Assembly: GCA_033239005.1 (NCBI GenBank)
Contig: BSQZ01000009.1
Span: 3,032,252 to 3,096,251 of the forward strand
DNA: 64,000 nucleotides
Source of the DNA: Lamellibrachia satsuma
Taxonomy: Eukaryota; Annelida; Polychaeta; Sabellida; Siboglinidae
Direction of reading: 5' to 3'
The position numbers and the translations under genes were made by a program. Position 1 is the stretch's first letter. The number at the start of each line of letters is the position of its first letter. Below, one piece after another: positions 1-12,790 of the stretch. A model generated the notes under the pieces. The model was given only the letters and a program-made list of their open reading frames with translations, searched no databases and was not told the origin of the DNA.

Positions 1-543
<543 letters not shown>

Positions 544-3500
544 TGTGGCAGATTTTGAGTACACGCCGGAGTGCATAGTGTTTGACCTGTTGAGGATTCG
601 CCTCGTGCATGGCTGGTTGGTCGACCCAGGGCTTCCCGCTGAAGTCACTGCCATAGGGAATTTAAGCTACAACCAACTCGTTGAAAAGATCATTATACAG
701 AAGAACTCACCAAGGCCAGAACTAATCACTGAAGGTAGATACATGTTGGATGCAGTACATGTTTATATGACTGTCATGCCAATCCCATATGTGTCAACAT
801 TGCTTTCGGGCAGGAAGTACCACTTTTTTCCCTCAGTCCTGCTTTTTGCGGGATTTTTTATGTTCATAATTTTGTTCCGATAAATTCTCCCTCTCACTCT
901 TTCTCTCTCTCTACTTAGGAAAGGGATTGTTTTCACTTGTGAGTGCAGGGATTTCATTGGACAAGCCTAATCACTCTTCTACCACTTATAGATATTGTGT
1001 GACACTGTGTTCATATTTTGTCCTTCTTTATATATGTTAACTTAAAGAACTGCGTCTCCTATTTGTTCTTTATGTAGTAACTTGTTTTGCTGCAGCTCTG
1101 ATAGCGGAAGAGTTTCTCACTAAGACGGCCTCACAGCTGACTTACTGTGGCCTGTGTGAACTTGCCAGCGATGTGAATGAAGAGGAACTGTGTGTCTTCT
1201 TCCGAAACAACCATTTCAGCACCCTCTACAAGCACAATGTACATCACCTTGTGTCTCCTCACAAGTCACCCTAGCATCATGGTGTTATTACTTTCATTTT
1301 AGCATCATGGTGTTATTACTTTCATTTTAGCATCATGGTGTTATTACTTTCATTTTAGCATCATGGTGTTATTACTTACATCTTAGCATCACAGTGTTAT
1401 TGCTTTCATTTTTTGCATCACAAAGTTATTACTTTCATTTACAACTGTCATGTCATGTCAGAACCATGATATCATACCTGTCATGTATCAGGGCCATGAT
1501 ATCACAACTGTCATGTCATGGATATTATGTTGCAAATGTTGCTAACAATTGTGACAACTGCATTGTCACAAATAATGTATCATTGCAAACCATCAACATG
1601 GTAATTTATCATAAAGCACTAGAACTAACATTGTTAGGACCAATATGCTGTCATTGATGTGTGCTGAGTCACAAGAATATTACTTCTTTATCTCCATTGA
1701 TTTTCTCTCTGTTGTTTCTTGAATGTTGAGGTTACTTCTGGTGCTGTTTCAGAGCGAACTATTTCTACTGGTGACAGACCAGGGCTATCTAACAGAAAGC
1801 AAGGCGGTCTGGGAAACTCTCGGAAATGTTGAGGGTGACGGCCATTTTGTGGATGCCGAGTTTCACACATACACCAAACCTGCACTGCCACCGATGATCT
1901 CGTCAAATACCAGTGTCTCTAGTGACCAGCAGATTGACCAAGAGTAAGTGTGACATTATGTCATATATTAACACTAGTCTTCTCCTGCAATCATGGTTGG
2001 CTTCTCCATTATTTCTAGTTCTTTTCTCCTAGTTTTGACCCATCGTTGTCAAGCCTAATTTTGGTACTATGTATACAATTTAAAATTACTAATTATAGGT
2101 TCGTGTAAAAAAATTAAACTAATTGTAAGTTCATATTATTCACATAGGTAGTTATTTTATGATTATACATCTTTAGGACGTTTTAAATTTAACTCAATAA
2201 TATTACCATTTCTGTGGTTGTTTGTGGTTCTTAAAGGAAATAACAACAACGATTGCTTGAAATAATAGTATATTTCATCTTGTAGTATATTTCCACAACA
2301 CCCAAAAATTAATTAGAACTCCACTAATTCATAATTCTAAATAATACTCTGTTCTACCAGCCTGCCTCGGTTATGCATATTTTTTCTGTGCTTATCGGCC
2401 AGCTTCAACGTGATGTCACTGATGATAAGAAGTGCTATGAGACTGGGACTTTCCAGTCATTCACCATACTGTTCATAGCAATAGTGGTTGTTTAGAAGCG
2501 AGTGTCATAATGGTTTTATTGTGCTGCATTTACTTGTGATGCAAACAGTAGTAAGAATAAAGTAACATGTAGTTGGTTTAAATTCCCTACGGAGCCAACT
2601 TTGTTTAAAAAAACAAACGTCAAGCCGACGAAGTACAGCCCAGCCAGCTTTGCTTGCTTCGAGAAAATTGTTTTCGACTGCCATCCAGACAGAGAAGGTG
2701 CAGCCCTGGGTTATCCTGGTGCTAAAATCTCTGAAAGAGGATGATGTGCCCACATTATTCCCAGTAGTGGAAGCTATGTTGATGCCACAAATCCATAGAA
2801 CACAGGCAGCAAAACGGGCATTGACAACCACAGTTCACCTAGGATCGAAGCGAGCTGTCAGGGAGCTGTCAGCACGGAAGCTGATGGTACAGGTGATGTC
2901 GGCTCATGGTGAATTCAGTGTGGTGAATTCTTACAGCATTCTTTGGAGAGTTTGGCCTGCAACTCTAGTAACTTCAGCCTCAGAGCACAAGGGGCGTAGT
3001 GATCTCGGCCCAAACGATTGTGTAGCAAGCACATGAAGTTTAGTGTGTGTTTTTCTGTGAATAAAGCATTCTATTTATTCTCTCATTTGTTGATTGATTT
3101 ATTTCCACATTAACCCAAAATTGTTACTTTGTAATTGCTTTTATATCTTTCGCTTCCTTTCACATAAAATACGGCGCTATATTTTTTTTATTTTAACATG
3201 CAGTCAACGCGACGAGACGATCATCGTATTCGGCAGGAGAATCTTGGGGCAGCAGCGATTTGATTTTTATGCAGAGATTTGACAGGAAACCATGGAATAT
3301 CGACTAGAATAAGTTTATTATTGCATATATATTATACATAAACGTATTGTAGACATATATAGACATATATTAGGAAACAGTTTTTGTTAATTATTAGTCA
3401 GAGGCAGTATTTTAGCATAAGTTATTTCCGGACTCCGGCAGGGAAGTCAGCGAGCGATATAATAGGGTTGTTTACCATTCAGAAATTTAGATAGCATAGT

Positions 3501-3814
3501 GAATAGTCAGAAAGAGTGGAATATTGGCTAGAATAAGTATTACTGTTACACATATATTAAACACAAACTTCTTATAGACATATATTAAGAAATCGTTTCT
3601 GTTAACAGAGGCATTATTTTTCCCGGACTCTTATTGACATGTATTCAGCGAGTGATAAAAGGGATTTGTTTACAGGTCGTGAATTAAACTGGTGCATCAA
3701 ACTAACATTTACATTGTTGAATATATGTGAGATAAAGTGATCAATTTACATAAATTACATACATAAGACATCTGACACAGTTGGAGTAAACGTAAATAGT
3801 GTTCTCTGTATTTG

Positions 3815-3857
<43 letters not shown>

Positions 3858-6800
3858 TGGCAGGCATATTTGGGCTCATGCGTGCTTAGTAGAAAAGACA
3901 TAGTTAGCAAATATATTATTGTCAATATTAAATTAAATCCTAAATAACCCAGCCTAAAGTGTTCTTTTGAAGACAAAAACAGCCTTATTCAAGGCTAATG
4001 TAGCAATCAATTTAAGACTAAATTCTGTAATGACACCATGCATGCGGCAGGTAAAGGCCTCCAGGCATTTAATATGTGGCAGTTGCAGCAACTGGGTGGA
4101 CTGCGTCAAGTCCAGGTGCGAGAAGTCCTGGGCTGAGGTTCAGGCAGATAGTTTTAGTTTTGAGTGTAGGGTATGTATGAGGATGAAGGAACATGAGGTC
4201 CAGTTGGAACAGCTGAGGCTGCTCGTTGTGGCAATGATGGGAAGGGAACAGGTGGGTTGTGCCAGTGGTTCCGGTGGTGGGACAGTAGATGATTAAATGG
4301 GGGAAGACGATGAGAGAGATGCTAGGGAGAGCTCACCTCAGCCTGGGAGGAGGGTGAGAGGAGGTAAGGTGACAGGTCATAGGGAGAAAGGACATAAGGA
4401 CCCAGGATGAAAGGAGACGGGAAGGAAAGAAATGGGAGGGAAGACAACTGGAGCGTAGGAGTGGGGAGACAGGAACGAAGGAGACAGGAGGGAAGGAGAT
4501 GAGAGTGAGGGAGACGGGAAGGAAGGTGTTAGGAGGGAAGGTGACGGGAGCGCAAGTTAGCCAGGAGACGGAAGGGAAAGGTGGCAGGTTGATGGGTGAG
4601 AGAGAGACTGATAACAGTCTGCCAGGTGACAAGGCTGCATGACAGAGTGTGATGGAAGGGATCCAACGGAAGAGCTATTCTGTGGCAGTGATAGAGGGGG
4701 TGCGGAAGAGAGCGAGGGTGTTTGTGGGGGACACAATAGTTAGGAAGACTGACAGAGTCTTAAACAAGGGAGATGACGTGGTGGTCTGCTTGCCTGTGGC
4801 CAAAATAGAGGCGATAACTGAGAGGGTAGAAAACATTGTGGGTTCGGGCAAGGGTGGATCTGTTTTAGTACACGTACACATAGGGACAAATACCATAGTT
4901 AGGAAATACAGGCAGTTGGTCGGAACACTAAAGCAGATGCGGGTTGAGCAGGTAATGCTGTCAGGGATTTTACCAGTAATAGGAAGGAGGGGTCAGAGAT
5001 ATAAAAATTGCTGGGGAATGGCAATTAACATGCTAGTCCAGAAGCTATGTAGGAAAGAGGAAGTTGGATTTGTGGGGAAGTTTTGTTGAAAGGGTTGATA
5101 TGTTCATGAAGGATGGGCTTCATCTAAGTGGAAAGGGGGAAGCAGTATTTGCAGACGAACTCTCAGCAGCAGTAGATAGTGGCATGGGTACCATAACAAA
5201 TATTTCTGGTAGTAAATAATAAGTCAGAGAATTACAGACCCGTGAGTTTAACATCAGTGATTTGTAAATTATTAGAAAGGTCAATTAAAGACTATGTGGT
5301 GGACTTCCTTGTTAAGCATAAATTATTAAATTCATCTCAACATGGATTCCTAAAAGCGAAGTCATGCTTAACAAATATGTTGTTTTTTGGAAGAAATCAC
5401 TAAGTGGATAGATGAGGGATCACCAGTAGATATTATCTACTTAGATTTTCGGAAAGCTTTTGACAAAGTGCCACATCAAAGATTACTACTTAAATTAAAA
5501 GCCCATGGTATCCAGGATAGCATAATTGACTAGATAGAACAATGGCTGACTGACAGAAGACAACGTGTTGTAGTAGATGGAGAAGTAGGGTACCACAAGG
5601 ATAAGTATTAGGACCTTATATATATCAGTGACTTGGATGACAATATAACAAGTAATGTACTGAAATTTGCAGATTACACAAAAGTGTTTAGAAAGGTTAA
5701 CACTGATGGTGATAAATAACATTTACAAAACGATCTAGACAGATTAGTGAAATGGTCTGAGAAATGGCAGATGTTGTTCAATTTTGGGAAATGTAAATGC
5801 CTACATACAGGACATGGGAACTTGGATGTAAACTATAAAATGGGAGATACTATTCTGGGTACTACTGGAAAAGAAAAGGACTTAGAAGTTACAATAAGCA
5901 CTGATATGAAAGGTTCAGAGCAGTGTGGTATTGCAGCTTCAAAGGGTAATCAAATTCTTGGGTTGATTAGAAGAAACATAACATACAAGGAAAAAAGCTA
6001 ATTATACCTCTGTATAAAGCAATAGTTAGACCTCATTTAGAATACTGTATACAAGCATGGAGACCATATAGTAAGAAGGATATAGATATGCTTGAAAGCA
6101 TACAGAGCAACTAAAATTATTCCAGAACTGAGAGATCTTAGTTATGAAAAACGCCTGAAAGAATGTGGTTTAACAACTCTAGAGACAATGAGGTTAAGAG
6201 GAAATCAGATTGAAGTTTTTAAGATATTGAATGGGTATGAAAATATTGATAGAAATATGTTTTTCTCACTGAAGAAGTATAGCAGAACTAAAGGACATTA
6301 GGTAAAATTAGCAAAGGATCAATGTAGATTGGACATCAGGAAGTACTTTTTGTCACAGAGGACAGTAAATGAATGGAACAAATTGTCTACGGATTGTATA
6401 ATTGCTAGCAGCGTGAATATGTTTAAAAACAAGGTTGCTACTTATCTCAGGAGGGCGGGTTACACGTAGATGACAATTGTTGGACTCTCGATAAGCCAAT
6501 GGCTTCCTTGTCCACTTGCCATCTGGGCCTTTGGCTTTGATAGCAAATCTTACTATATCTTGTTAAATTAGAATTTATACAATTCACTGTATCCTTAAAA
6601 TTCATATCATATAATGTATTACACTAAAAACTATAATATATACCATTGAATAATGTAAATAAATTAAATTACAATTATCATAATATCTTGTTTCTATATT
6701 TAATATTTTCATGTGTTTGCCTCATCAGGGGAAATTCTACCCAGTTTTGGTTTTTAATTAATTCAAATATAGAGCAATGACAGCGATGACAACAATGACA

Positions 6801-9800
6801 GCAATGACAACGTGTGTGCGTATGATAGATCTATAAGGAGAAGTTTGGAAGCTCTATGTGGTCATTTTCATGGTTCAGTCAGAAAGTAAATACGTTTGAA
6901 GTCAAAGGCTACTGGCATCGCTAAACTGCTCCGAATGAGCCAAATTCGAAGACGATTCTGTGGTATTACTAGCTGGTAGTGGTTTGAAATTGTTACATTA
7001 TACGTTTTATTCTGGAAAATTTACATCGCGATCACTCGCAGTAGTAACGCAAGTGAAACTATACTGAAGCAAACCCATATCATCATTGACGTCACAAAAC
7101 CATGTGATCACTCAACTCATTAACTTTGAAATTTTACACGTGCTTTGCGAGTTAGATGTATTAAACATCTAATTTTACCTATAAATTTTTTCACATTTTT
7201 CAGCATGTAGTACATAGAGTGTTAAAAAACCATTTTAGCTAGTGCCTTGTTGTTAGTCCCATTAAGCTGTTTGTGCCTGGAAAACATGAATAATCTTCCA
7301 CTTACTGGGTGTTAAAATCTTTATTAACACATTTATTTATTTTATGAATAAATTATGAAGAGTTATATTGTCATGTATTGTCAAATATTTGTCCTGATGG
7401 GCAGTGACATATTTAGGAGGACATTGATCCCGGATCCTCCACACAGTCGTTAGCATCCTCTTTTCCATGATGCTATGTATGGTGCTGCAGGGGGTCCTTA
7501 CAACATGGCAGGAATTAACCAATGAATAATTAAGGTAACCACTCACATAAAATAATGTAATTCATGTTTAATCTAGCATAAACTAGAAAAAATAGTTTCT
7601 TTTCTGCCAACATCTGCATGGCAGAAGAATGAAACATGCTGAACATATGTCCATCTGTGTTGTATGCGTTTACATCATCGTGGTTCTGCTTGCAGCTACT
7701 TGGTGGCATTGTCGCTGCAGGAAGAACAGGTGCCATCACCTACAAACACGAGAGACACCTGGCAGCCAGACATTGACTCTGAGTAAGTGAACTTAGGTCA
7801 TGCCTCAGTGAGACTTCCTGGTGTGTTACAGATGAATTTAGGTCATAGAGTTTGGATATAGGAACGTTATTTGAGCAGGAACATTGCCAGATTTGCTGGT
7901 TGAAGCTGTTGAGAGTGAAATGGTGGATTTTTAGATGATTTTAATAGGCGGAAGGATATTTGGGATATCTTTTTGGCCACTAGACACAGGCATATTACAA
8001 GAGTTAGAAATGTAAAATTTTGACAAAACTCGACCAGCATGTCTGTGGGATGATGATAATGGCAGGTAAAAAGTTTTACAATTTTTGATGGTCACGTTTT
8101 CTTATAATCATGAAAAACGTTAACATGGCCACCAATGGGAAAGTTAGCTGTAGGCTGAACCCTACAATGTTGGTGAAATATATTTCCTGCATGATTTCTT
8201 GTCATGTTACTGGTGATCTTAAAGGAGGATCTAGGTGATGCTTACTGGTATTTGCAGGCATTGTAGCATATATAATAATGTCTTTACTACTTTTATGTAC
8301 AGAATTATGCTAGGGCTTATATTATGGCTATTCCAGAAATAAATATATGGGTGACGGAAGGCACTTTTTTCAGGATTCCCATGACTAATGAAGTTTTTGA
8401 AACCTAAACATATTATTTAGAACGTGCAAATATCAGCAGAAATAGAAATTAAATGGCAGATACTTTATAATATTTTCTTTAACAGAATTAGTGTAAGCTT
8501 GTTGTTGATTGTAAGACATATTCAGATGTAATTGAAACACACAAATATCAGCTCAAATAGAACTGAAGCAACATAGATTTGAATATTTTTTATGTAATAA
8601 AATTAATGTAGTCTTGGCACATAAAATAATATTGAATTGATTATAGAACATATTTAAACATAAATAATTACATGCATGCCAACTGGTAACAGAAATCCGT
8701 AACAAATGAACCTGTATGATTATCTACATCTGTCAGTTTGCCACACCTTGAATCTTGAGACAGCTAAAATATTTGTGAGCTGTTATCCGCATGCTATTTT
8801 GCCGACGCTGGCCGTATAGCATAATACATAAAGTCTCATTCAAAACACACACACAAAACTGTAAGGAATGTCTACTACGCCCGTAAGCTCATCAAATTCT
8901 CTCTCTAATTAAAACATGCAAATATCAGAAGAAATATATAAAGGAAACGACAGACATTTGAATATTTTGTTGCATAATAGAATCAATGTAGTCTGGGCTA
9001 GTTGTTGATTATAAGGTATAATTAAAACACACAAATATCAGCAGAAATAGAAAGGAAGCTACAATCACTTGAATGTTTTGTTGCCTAATAGAATCAATGT
9101 AGTCTCGGCTTGTTGCCCCTCTGTTCATCTGATTCTGCTGTGGTCCCTCACAGTCACGCGTTGGCTCGGAGACTGCAGGAAGAGGAGGACAGTAGAGCAC
9201 CGGATGTAGCTAATCTGGGCTATCAGCAGCCAGGCAGACACCCTGCACAATACCAGGGTAGATCTCACACAGCGTCAGGTAGTGCCAGTCCAGGGCGCAG
9301 TGGCCCAGCACATGGCAGTGCAGCATCAGAGAGAGAACGCAAGAAAGACAATGTAAGCATGACTCTGTGTCTTACAAAGGTACAAAGTCTCATCGTTTTT
9401 ATCATAATATGATAGCTGTCGATAATTACAGTTAACTTTGGACTGAGCTTATCCGAGCCAGACATTCACGGGATCATTAACGGTTATGTTCCCTTCCACA
9501 TGCATGAAAATCTGATATTCTCACTGAAACATTCAAATTAAACAGATAACAGTTGAACTGTGGTTTTAATGTGGATCATTAAAACACATTATGGTGGCCG
9601 TATTAGAATAGATATACACCATGTAGTTTATACTGTATAACATGCTTTTATGATAAAACTAAACATTTTACCTTTAAGCTGTACCTCACGTCCAAATGTT
9701 CTTGTGTATTCAAACGAAGATACATTATTACTACTACCCAAGTAATTGTGCATTTGTAATTCTTGTGTTCGATTATGGAGTGATTATAATGGAAACAATA

Positions 9801-9980
9801 CATTATTTACAACACCGTTTGATCATGTCATATGCTGTCAAGCTGAAATTTTTTTTATTATAATTGATTTCTCACAAGTATTCTACTGTCTGTAGCCATT
9901 TTGTTGTATGCTTGTTTTAATATTTTGGCTTGTATTATTTCATGGTTACATTGGTTTGTTTCCAGTGCACCATCCTGTGA
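544..9980 (+). CDS. MINDY: MINDY-1/2-like Lys48-specific deubiquitinase, 3' part, six exons
   Basis: This is the 3' part of a FAM63/MINDY cysteine protease, which trims Lys48-linked polyubiquitin. Exons by splice signals and phase: 544-734, 1096-1238, 1753-1943, 7696-7782, 9154-9352, 9966-9980. The first three encode the catalytic-domain end, with [23 protein letters not shown] and the FFRNNHFST block carrying the catalytic His; the catalytic Cys lies upstream of the window. Exons 4 and 5 encode the ubiquitin-binding helices [11 protein letters not shown] and [10 protein letters not shown], then a Ser/Gly-rich basic linker. All five junctions have GT/AG and compatible phases. The last exon encodes only Cys-Thr-Ile-Leu-stop, a CaaX-type motif. 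MINDY-1 and MINDY-2 cannot be separated here. Family confidence is high; the last exon is a model from splice signals. Confidence 0.88.
1265..1440. repeat. 28-bp minisatellite in MINDY intron
   Basis: About six tandem copies of a 28-bp unit containing CATCATGGTGTTATTACTTT, the last two diverged. It lies in the intron between the exons ending at 1238 and starting at 1753. Confidence 0.85.
1944..2515. other. MINDY intron, no feature seen
   Basis: AT-rich intron following the donor at 1944. I see no coding signal or repeat. Confidence 0.6.
2520..3036 (+). pseudogene. THAP-domain zinc-finger relic
   Basis: A frame starting near 2520 reads [14 protein letters not shown] then WFKFP, the C-x4-C start and aromatic-proline core of a C2CH THAP finger. 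Another frame slightly downstream reads [10 protein letters not shown], the AVPTIFP-like box that closes THAP domains. The two parts are in different frames, and the expected C-x2-H pair is degraded to ACFEKI. The open frame then runs to 3036 without recognisable content, and AATAAA follows near 3058. THAP domains occur in P-element-like transposases and host regulators. This copy, inside a MINDY intron, looks like a dead transposon-derived fragment. Confidence 0.5.
3290..3690 (+). repeat. Two diverged tandem copies (~190 bp) upstream of LINE ORF1
   Basis: Blocks at about 3290-3478 and 3517-3680 share, in the same order, TGGAATAT, CTAGAATAAGT, ACATATATTA, TTTCTGTTAA-like, GAGGCA, GGACTC and GCGAGYGATA segments. 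They lie just 5' of the LINE coding region and may be its 5' UTR or promoter monomers. Confidence 0.5.
3967..4296 (+). pseudogene. LINE ORF1 fragment with PHD-like finger
   Basis: A 109-residue open frame with [16 protein letters not shown] and FECRVC cysteine pairs, a PHD-like arrangement seen at the start of CR1-type ORF1 proteins. It is followed by a short heptad-like stretch ([16 protein letters not shown]) that may form a coiled coil. The family normally couples this to an esterase domain; here about 350 bp of G-rich, apparently non-coding sequence (4300-4640) separates them. Confidence 0.55.
4300..4640 (+). repeat. Purine-rich GGGAGA/GGAAGG degenerate repeat
   Basis: Strongly G/A-biased top strand made of short degenerate units such as GGAGACGGGAAGGAAGG. 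It falls between the PHD-like and esterase-like parts of the LINE. The opposite-strand open frame here is a low-complexity Pro/Ser/Val product and is not treated as a gene. Confidence 0.7.
4649..5220 (+). pseudogene. LINE ORF1 SGNH/GDSL esterase-like domain
   Basis: The open frame contains [10 protein letters not shown] (block I; the nucleophile position reads Thr rather than Ser), [14 protein letters not shown] (the glycine/asparagine block) and, after one frameshift near 5060-5085, [19 protein letters not shown] (the Asp-x2-His block). This is the esterase module of CR1-type ORF1. The Thr at the nucleophile, the frameshift and the loss of downstream endonuclease mark it as inactive. Confidence 0.7.
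5222..6470 (+). pseudogene. LINE ORF2 reverse transcriptase C-terminal part
   Basis: RT motifs appear in order over several frames: [33 protein letters not shown] (catalytic Asp), a degraded GVPQG-stop-VLGP block, [10 protein letters not shown] (the second catalytic block, where the usual DD pair is altered), then [20 protein letters not shown] and the CR1-type tail [12 protein letters not shown]. There are in-frame stops near 5533 and 5616, a stop at 6300 and several shifts. Confidence 0.8.
6480..7695. other. MINDY intron, no feature seen
   Basis: AT-rich intron 3' of the LINE, up to the acceptor at 7694-7695. Small opposite-strand open frames at 7337-7739 have no recognisable content and overlap a MINDY exon, so they are not called. 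Confidence 0.5.
7783..9153. other. MINDY intron with diverged internal repeats
   Basis: An intron between two MINDY exons. Related segments reading like AAACACACAAATATCAGC, AATATTTT and AATCAATGTAGTCT recur near 8420, 8530, 8920 and 9020. They suggest a roughly 110-bp diverged tandem repeat. No coding signal. Confidence 0.5.
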
Positions 9981-10390
9981 TGGACCAGGCATCAACAGAG
10001 TCATGCATTATGCGACAGATCATGGCATTCCATGCCAGGATATTGCACCAAACTGTTATAATCAGTGCCGGTGTGTTACAGTCAACAAAACAATGTTACG
10101 TTCAACACCACAGTGTTGCAGCAAAGATATATATGTAAATGACAATGTGATGGGCTGGAAGTAAAACTTTTTAGGACTCCTTTGAACAAGATTTCCTGAA
10201 ATTAGAAACTAGTTTGTTTTGTCAATGAAGAATCTTATCGAGTTACAACGCGTTTGTGCTGCCATCTAGTTGATAGTGGTGGAGGTAAGTGTTGCTGCAA
10301 TAAGCGATGTACACAATGTTTCTGAATTATGAAATCTCGGTTTATCTATCCATCGCTTTATAGCTATGTGCAATAAAAAACATTATTTAT
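9981..10390 (+). other. Probable 3' UTR of MINDY with AATAAA
   Basis: Sequence after the stop codon at 9978-9980. A canonical AATAAA at about 10372-10377 is followed by an A-rich stretch. The open frame crossing 9901-10164 merely reads through the small exon in another phase. Confidence 0.5.
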
Positions 10391-11045
10391 CTTAAAATGC
10401 ACAAATTGGAGATAATGTTTTGCAGATAATCCACATTGACTTAAAAAAAAAATGGCAATTTAGTGAATTAGCTTCCAAAGATTACATCATCGTTTGGGCT
10501 GATTTGTCAGGAAATATTCCATAAAATACCACATCCCCTCTGCAGTGAGACTTGCCATGGTTCTGCCGTGGCGTGGTTGTTCCCATTTATTCTGGAGACA
10601 ACCGAAGGTGAGGACTAAATCTCATGGCTCAAATGTACAAATGTCGTTAATGAACACGTAGGTACCAACCAAGAGTGGTGCACATATTTAAAACAGAAAT
10701 CCATCAGATCATGAATGAACCTATGTCCGTTGGTTTGCCACACATGTGCAAAATGGTATATTGATTGGACTTTGCAAGACTTTGGCATAACTTATTGCAT
10801 ACAGCTAATTTGTGCTTTGAACTGATTATCTGCTGTTTGCTGCCATTTGACAAATGTGAGCTGACATCCCGATATAAAAACAGCCTTGTTCAAAATGCAC
10901 AAAACTGTAAGGAATGTCTCCTACACCTGTAAAACCATAAAGTTCTAGAAAATCGTATGACTGCAAGAGTTGGCACCAGTTGGCCTTATGTAGTCGCTCG
11001 TATATCATGGCACCAAACCCACCCACAATGCACTGCTCACCTAAT
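10390..11045. other. Intergenic, no feature seen
   Basis: Nothing supportable in this stretch. Confidence 0.5.
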
Positions 11046-11360
11046 GATTTTTGGGTGAAATCTAGTTGTCATCAGTGGTGTTGGTTGACATTTAGTTGTC
11101 ATCAGTGGTGTTGGGTGACATCTAGTTGTCATCAGTGGTGTTGGGTGACATCTAGTGTCTATCAGTTGTTTTGGGTGACGTCTAGTTGTCATCAGTGGTG
11201 TTGGGTGACATCTAGTTTGTATCAGTGGTTTTGGATGATGTCTAGTTGGTATCAGTGGTTTTGGGTGACATCTTGTTGGTATCAGTTGTTTTGGGTGACG
11301 TCTAGTTGGTATCAGTGGTTTTGGGTGACGTTTAGTTGGTATCAGTGGTTTTGTTGCACT
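11045..11360. repeat. 30-bp minisatellite open on both strands
   Basis: About ten copies of a 30-bp unit resembling TCTAGTTGTCATCAGTGGTG plus TTGGGTGACA. Because 30 is divisible by three, both strands stay open (137 and 126 codons). The periodic Trp/Ser/Tyr product shows this is repeat, not a gene. Confidence 0.9.
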
Positions 11361-12330
11361 GTTGTATCCACTGATAGGAGTTGGTGTGTTTAAAAAATGT
11401 GATGTCAATGAATGCATTTTATTGTGCTGTAAAATGGTTAGAGACTGATCATAATAATAATATTCTAAAATTATACCTCTCGGCTAATGTTACAAAGAAC
11501 ATGTTTACTGTGCTTGGAATCTGATTTGTTCAAACCATGTACATACATGACATTTGATAGATTTTAAAGGGGTGCTTTGTCGCTAAGGCATACTCAAATC
11601 AGTTGTGGGCTACATGTCACATTGGTGGTGGTTTAGAACCTTTTGCAAGGGATATGTTACAAAATTGATCTTTCTGTTATTAACAATGTTGACGGTGAAG
11701 CAGACTAATGTGACAGATACAGTGCACTTTGATTGGCACTTAGGCATTTGTTTTATTGACAATACAGTATACTACAGTATATACCTTATTGACAGTATAG
11801 TACAGTATTTACCTCTTTTTATTTGCAATATTTTATGTAGCTGTACAAAATTGCTTGTGTGTAGTCTAGCAGATCCAGCCATTCTTGATCTGTGCAATGG
11901 ATTGGATCCTAAACTACTTGTCCCGTGTTATTTAATGTACAGGAAATGTTATTGCGTGGATATTACCAACGGAGTTATAGGTTCGTGCTGTGAACACAGT
12001 TTTCTTCTGTAGTGCTGTAGCTGTTGTCTCATTGTACTGTATATACACCTATTACATCATTACACAGCCTATTTCATTGATTGTTCTAGATAAGCCACCT
12101 CCAAAGTAAAGTTCTCTCCTCACTTGATTTAGCCCATAATGAGACCAGGTTTGTTGATGTTCCCATCAGTAGTGTGTGAATAGTTCAACTAATATGTAGT
12201 GTGTGAATAGCTCAAGTAATATGTAGTATGTGCGTCAATAGTTCAAGTAATATGCACAGTCAGTTTGATAAAACAATTGCATACTTTTATTAACATCATC
12301 GAAAGAATTGATCATTACATCGGGTAACTT
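11360..12330. other. Intergenic, no gene seen
   Basis: A 135-codon open frame at 11605-12012 has no recognisable domain and an ordinary Cys/Ile/Leu-rich composition. I do not support it as a gene. Confidence 0.45.
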
Positions 12331-12415
12331 GAGAAAGTGTGAATAGCCATATGTGCCAAAGCACATATCTTGTGCGAGCCATATGTGCTACAGCACATAT
12401 CTTGTGCGAGCCGTA
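12330..12415. repeat. Short tandem palindromic repeat
   Basis: Two and a half copies of a unit containing AGCCATATGTGC and GCACATATCTTGTGCG. Each can fold because CATATGTGC pairs with GCACATATC. Confidence 0.6.
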
Positions 12416-12524
12416 TGTCCCACCCCTGGGCACAGAGGATAAGTAAAACAAATACTATATAGAACCAGACCACTTTTGCATTTTTTTGCCAATTTTTTTT
12501 ACAAACAAGTGCTAAACATCAAAT

Positions 12525-12620
12525 TGAGAGGCTGCAGACAAATCCAGTTTGTACTTTAATAGGCTGCAGACAAATCCAGTTTGTACTTTAATAGGCTGCA
12601 GACAAATCCAGTTTGTACTG
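12525..12620. repeat. 32-bp tandem repeat, three copies
   Basis: Three near-identical units reading AGGCTGCAGACAAATCCAGT then TTGTACTTTAAT. Confidence 0.85.
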
Positions 12621-12732
12621 TTGAATGAAACTTTTTTATACTAAACTATTTTGAACAGTTGCAACATACAAATGTTCATATGTTGATAAAATGCTGTTGT
12701 ACAATGGTGTACTGCAGTTGGACAAATTATAT

Positions 12733-12735
<3 letters not shown>

Positions 12736-12788
<53 letters not shown>
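12736..12788. repeat. (TA)n microsatellite
   Basis: An uninterrupted TA tract of about 50 bp. Confidence 0.9.

Positions 12789-12790
<2 letters not shown>

Larger units (their letters stand above)
3290..6480 (+). mobile_element. CR1-like non-LTR retrotransposon, internally deleted
   Basis: A LINE in sense orientation inside the MINDY intron. In order it holds repeated 5' sequence, a PHD-like finger ORF, an SGNH-esterase-like ORF, and the fingers/palm-to-C-terminal part of a CR1/jockey-type reverse transcriptase. The apurinic-type endonuclease and the N-terminal RT are absent: the esterase end near 5215 runs directly into the [10 protein letters not shown] block near 5230. In-frame stops and frameshifts abound, so it is dead. 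The ends are approximate. Confidence 0.8.

Noticed and set aside
10980..11417. Overlapping 137- and 126-codon open frames on opposite strands
   Set aside because: The 30-bp minisatellite keeps every frame periodic. No domain and no codon structure.
11605..12012. 135-codon open frame
   Set aside because: No recognisable domain, no splice or promoter context, and composition typical of the AT-rich surroundings.
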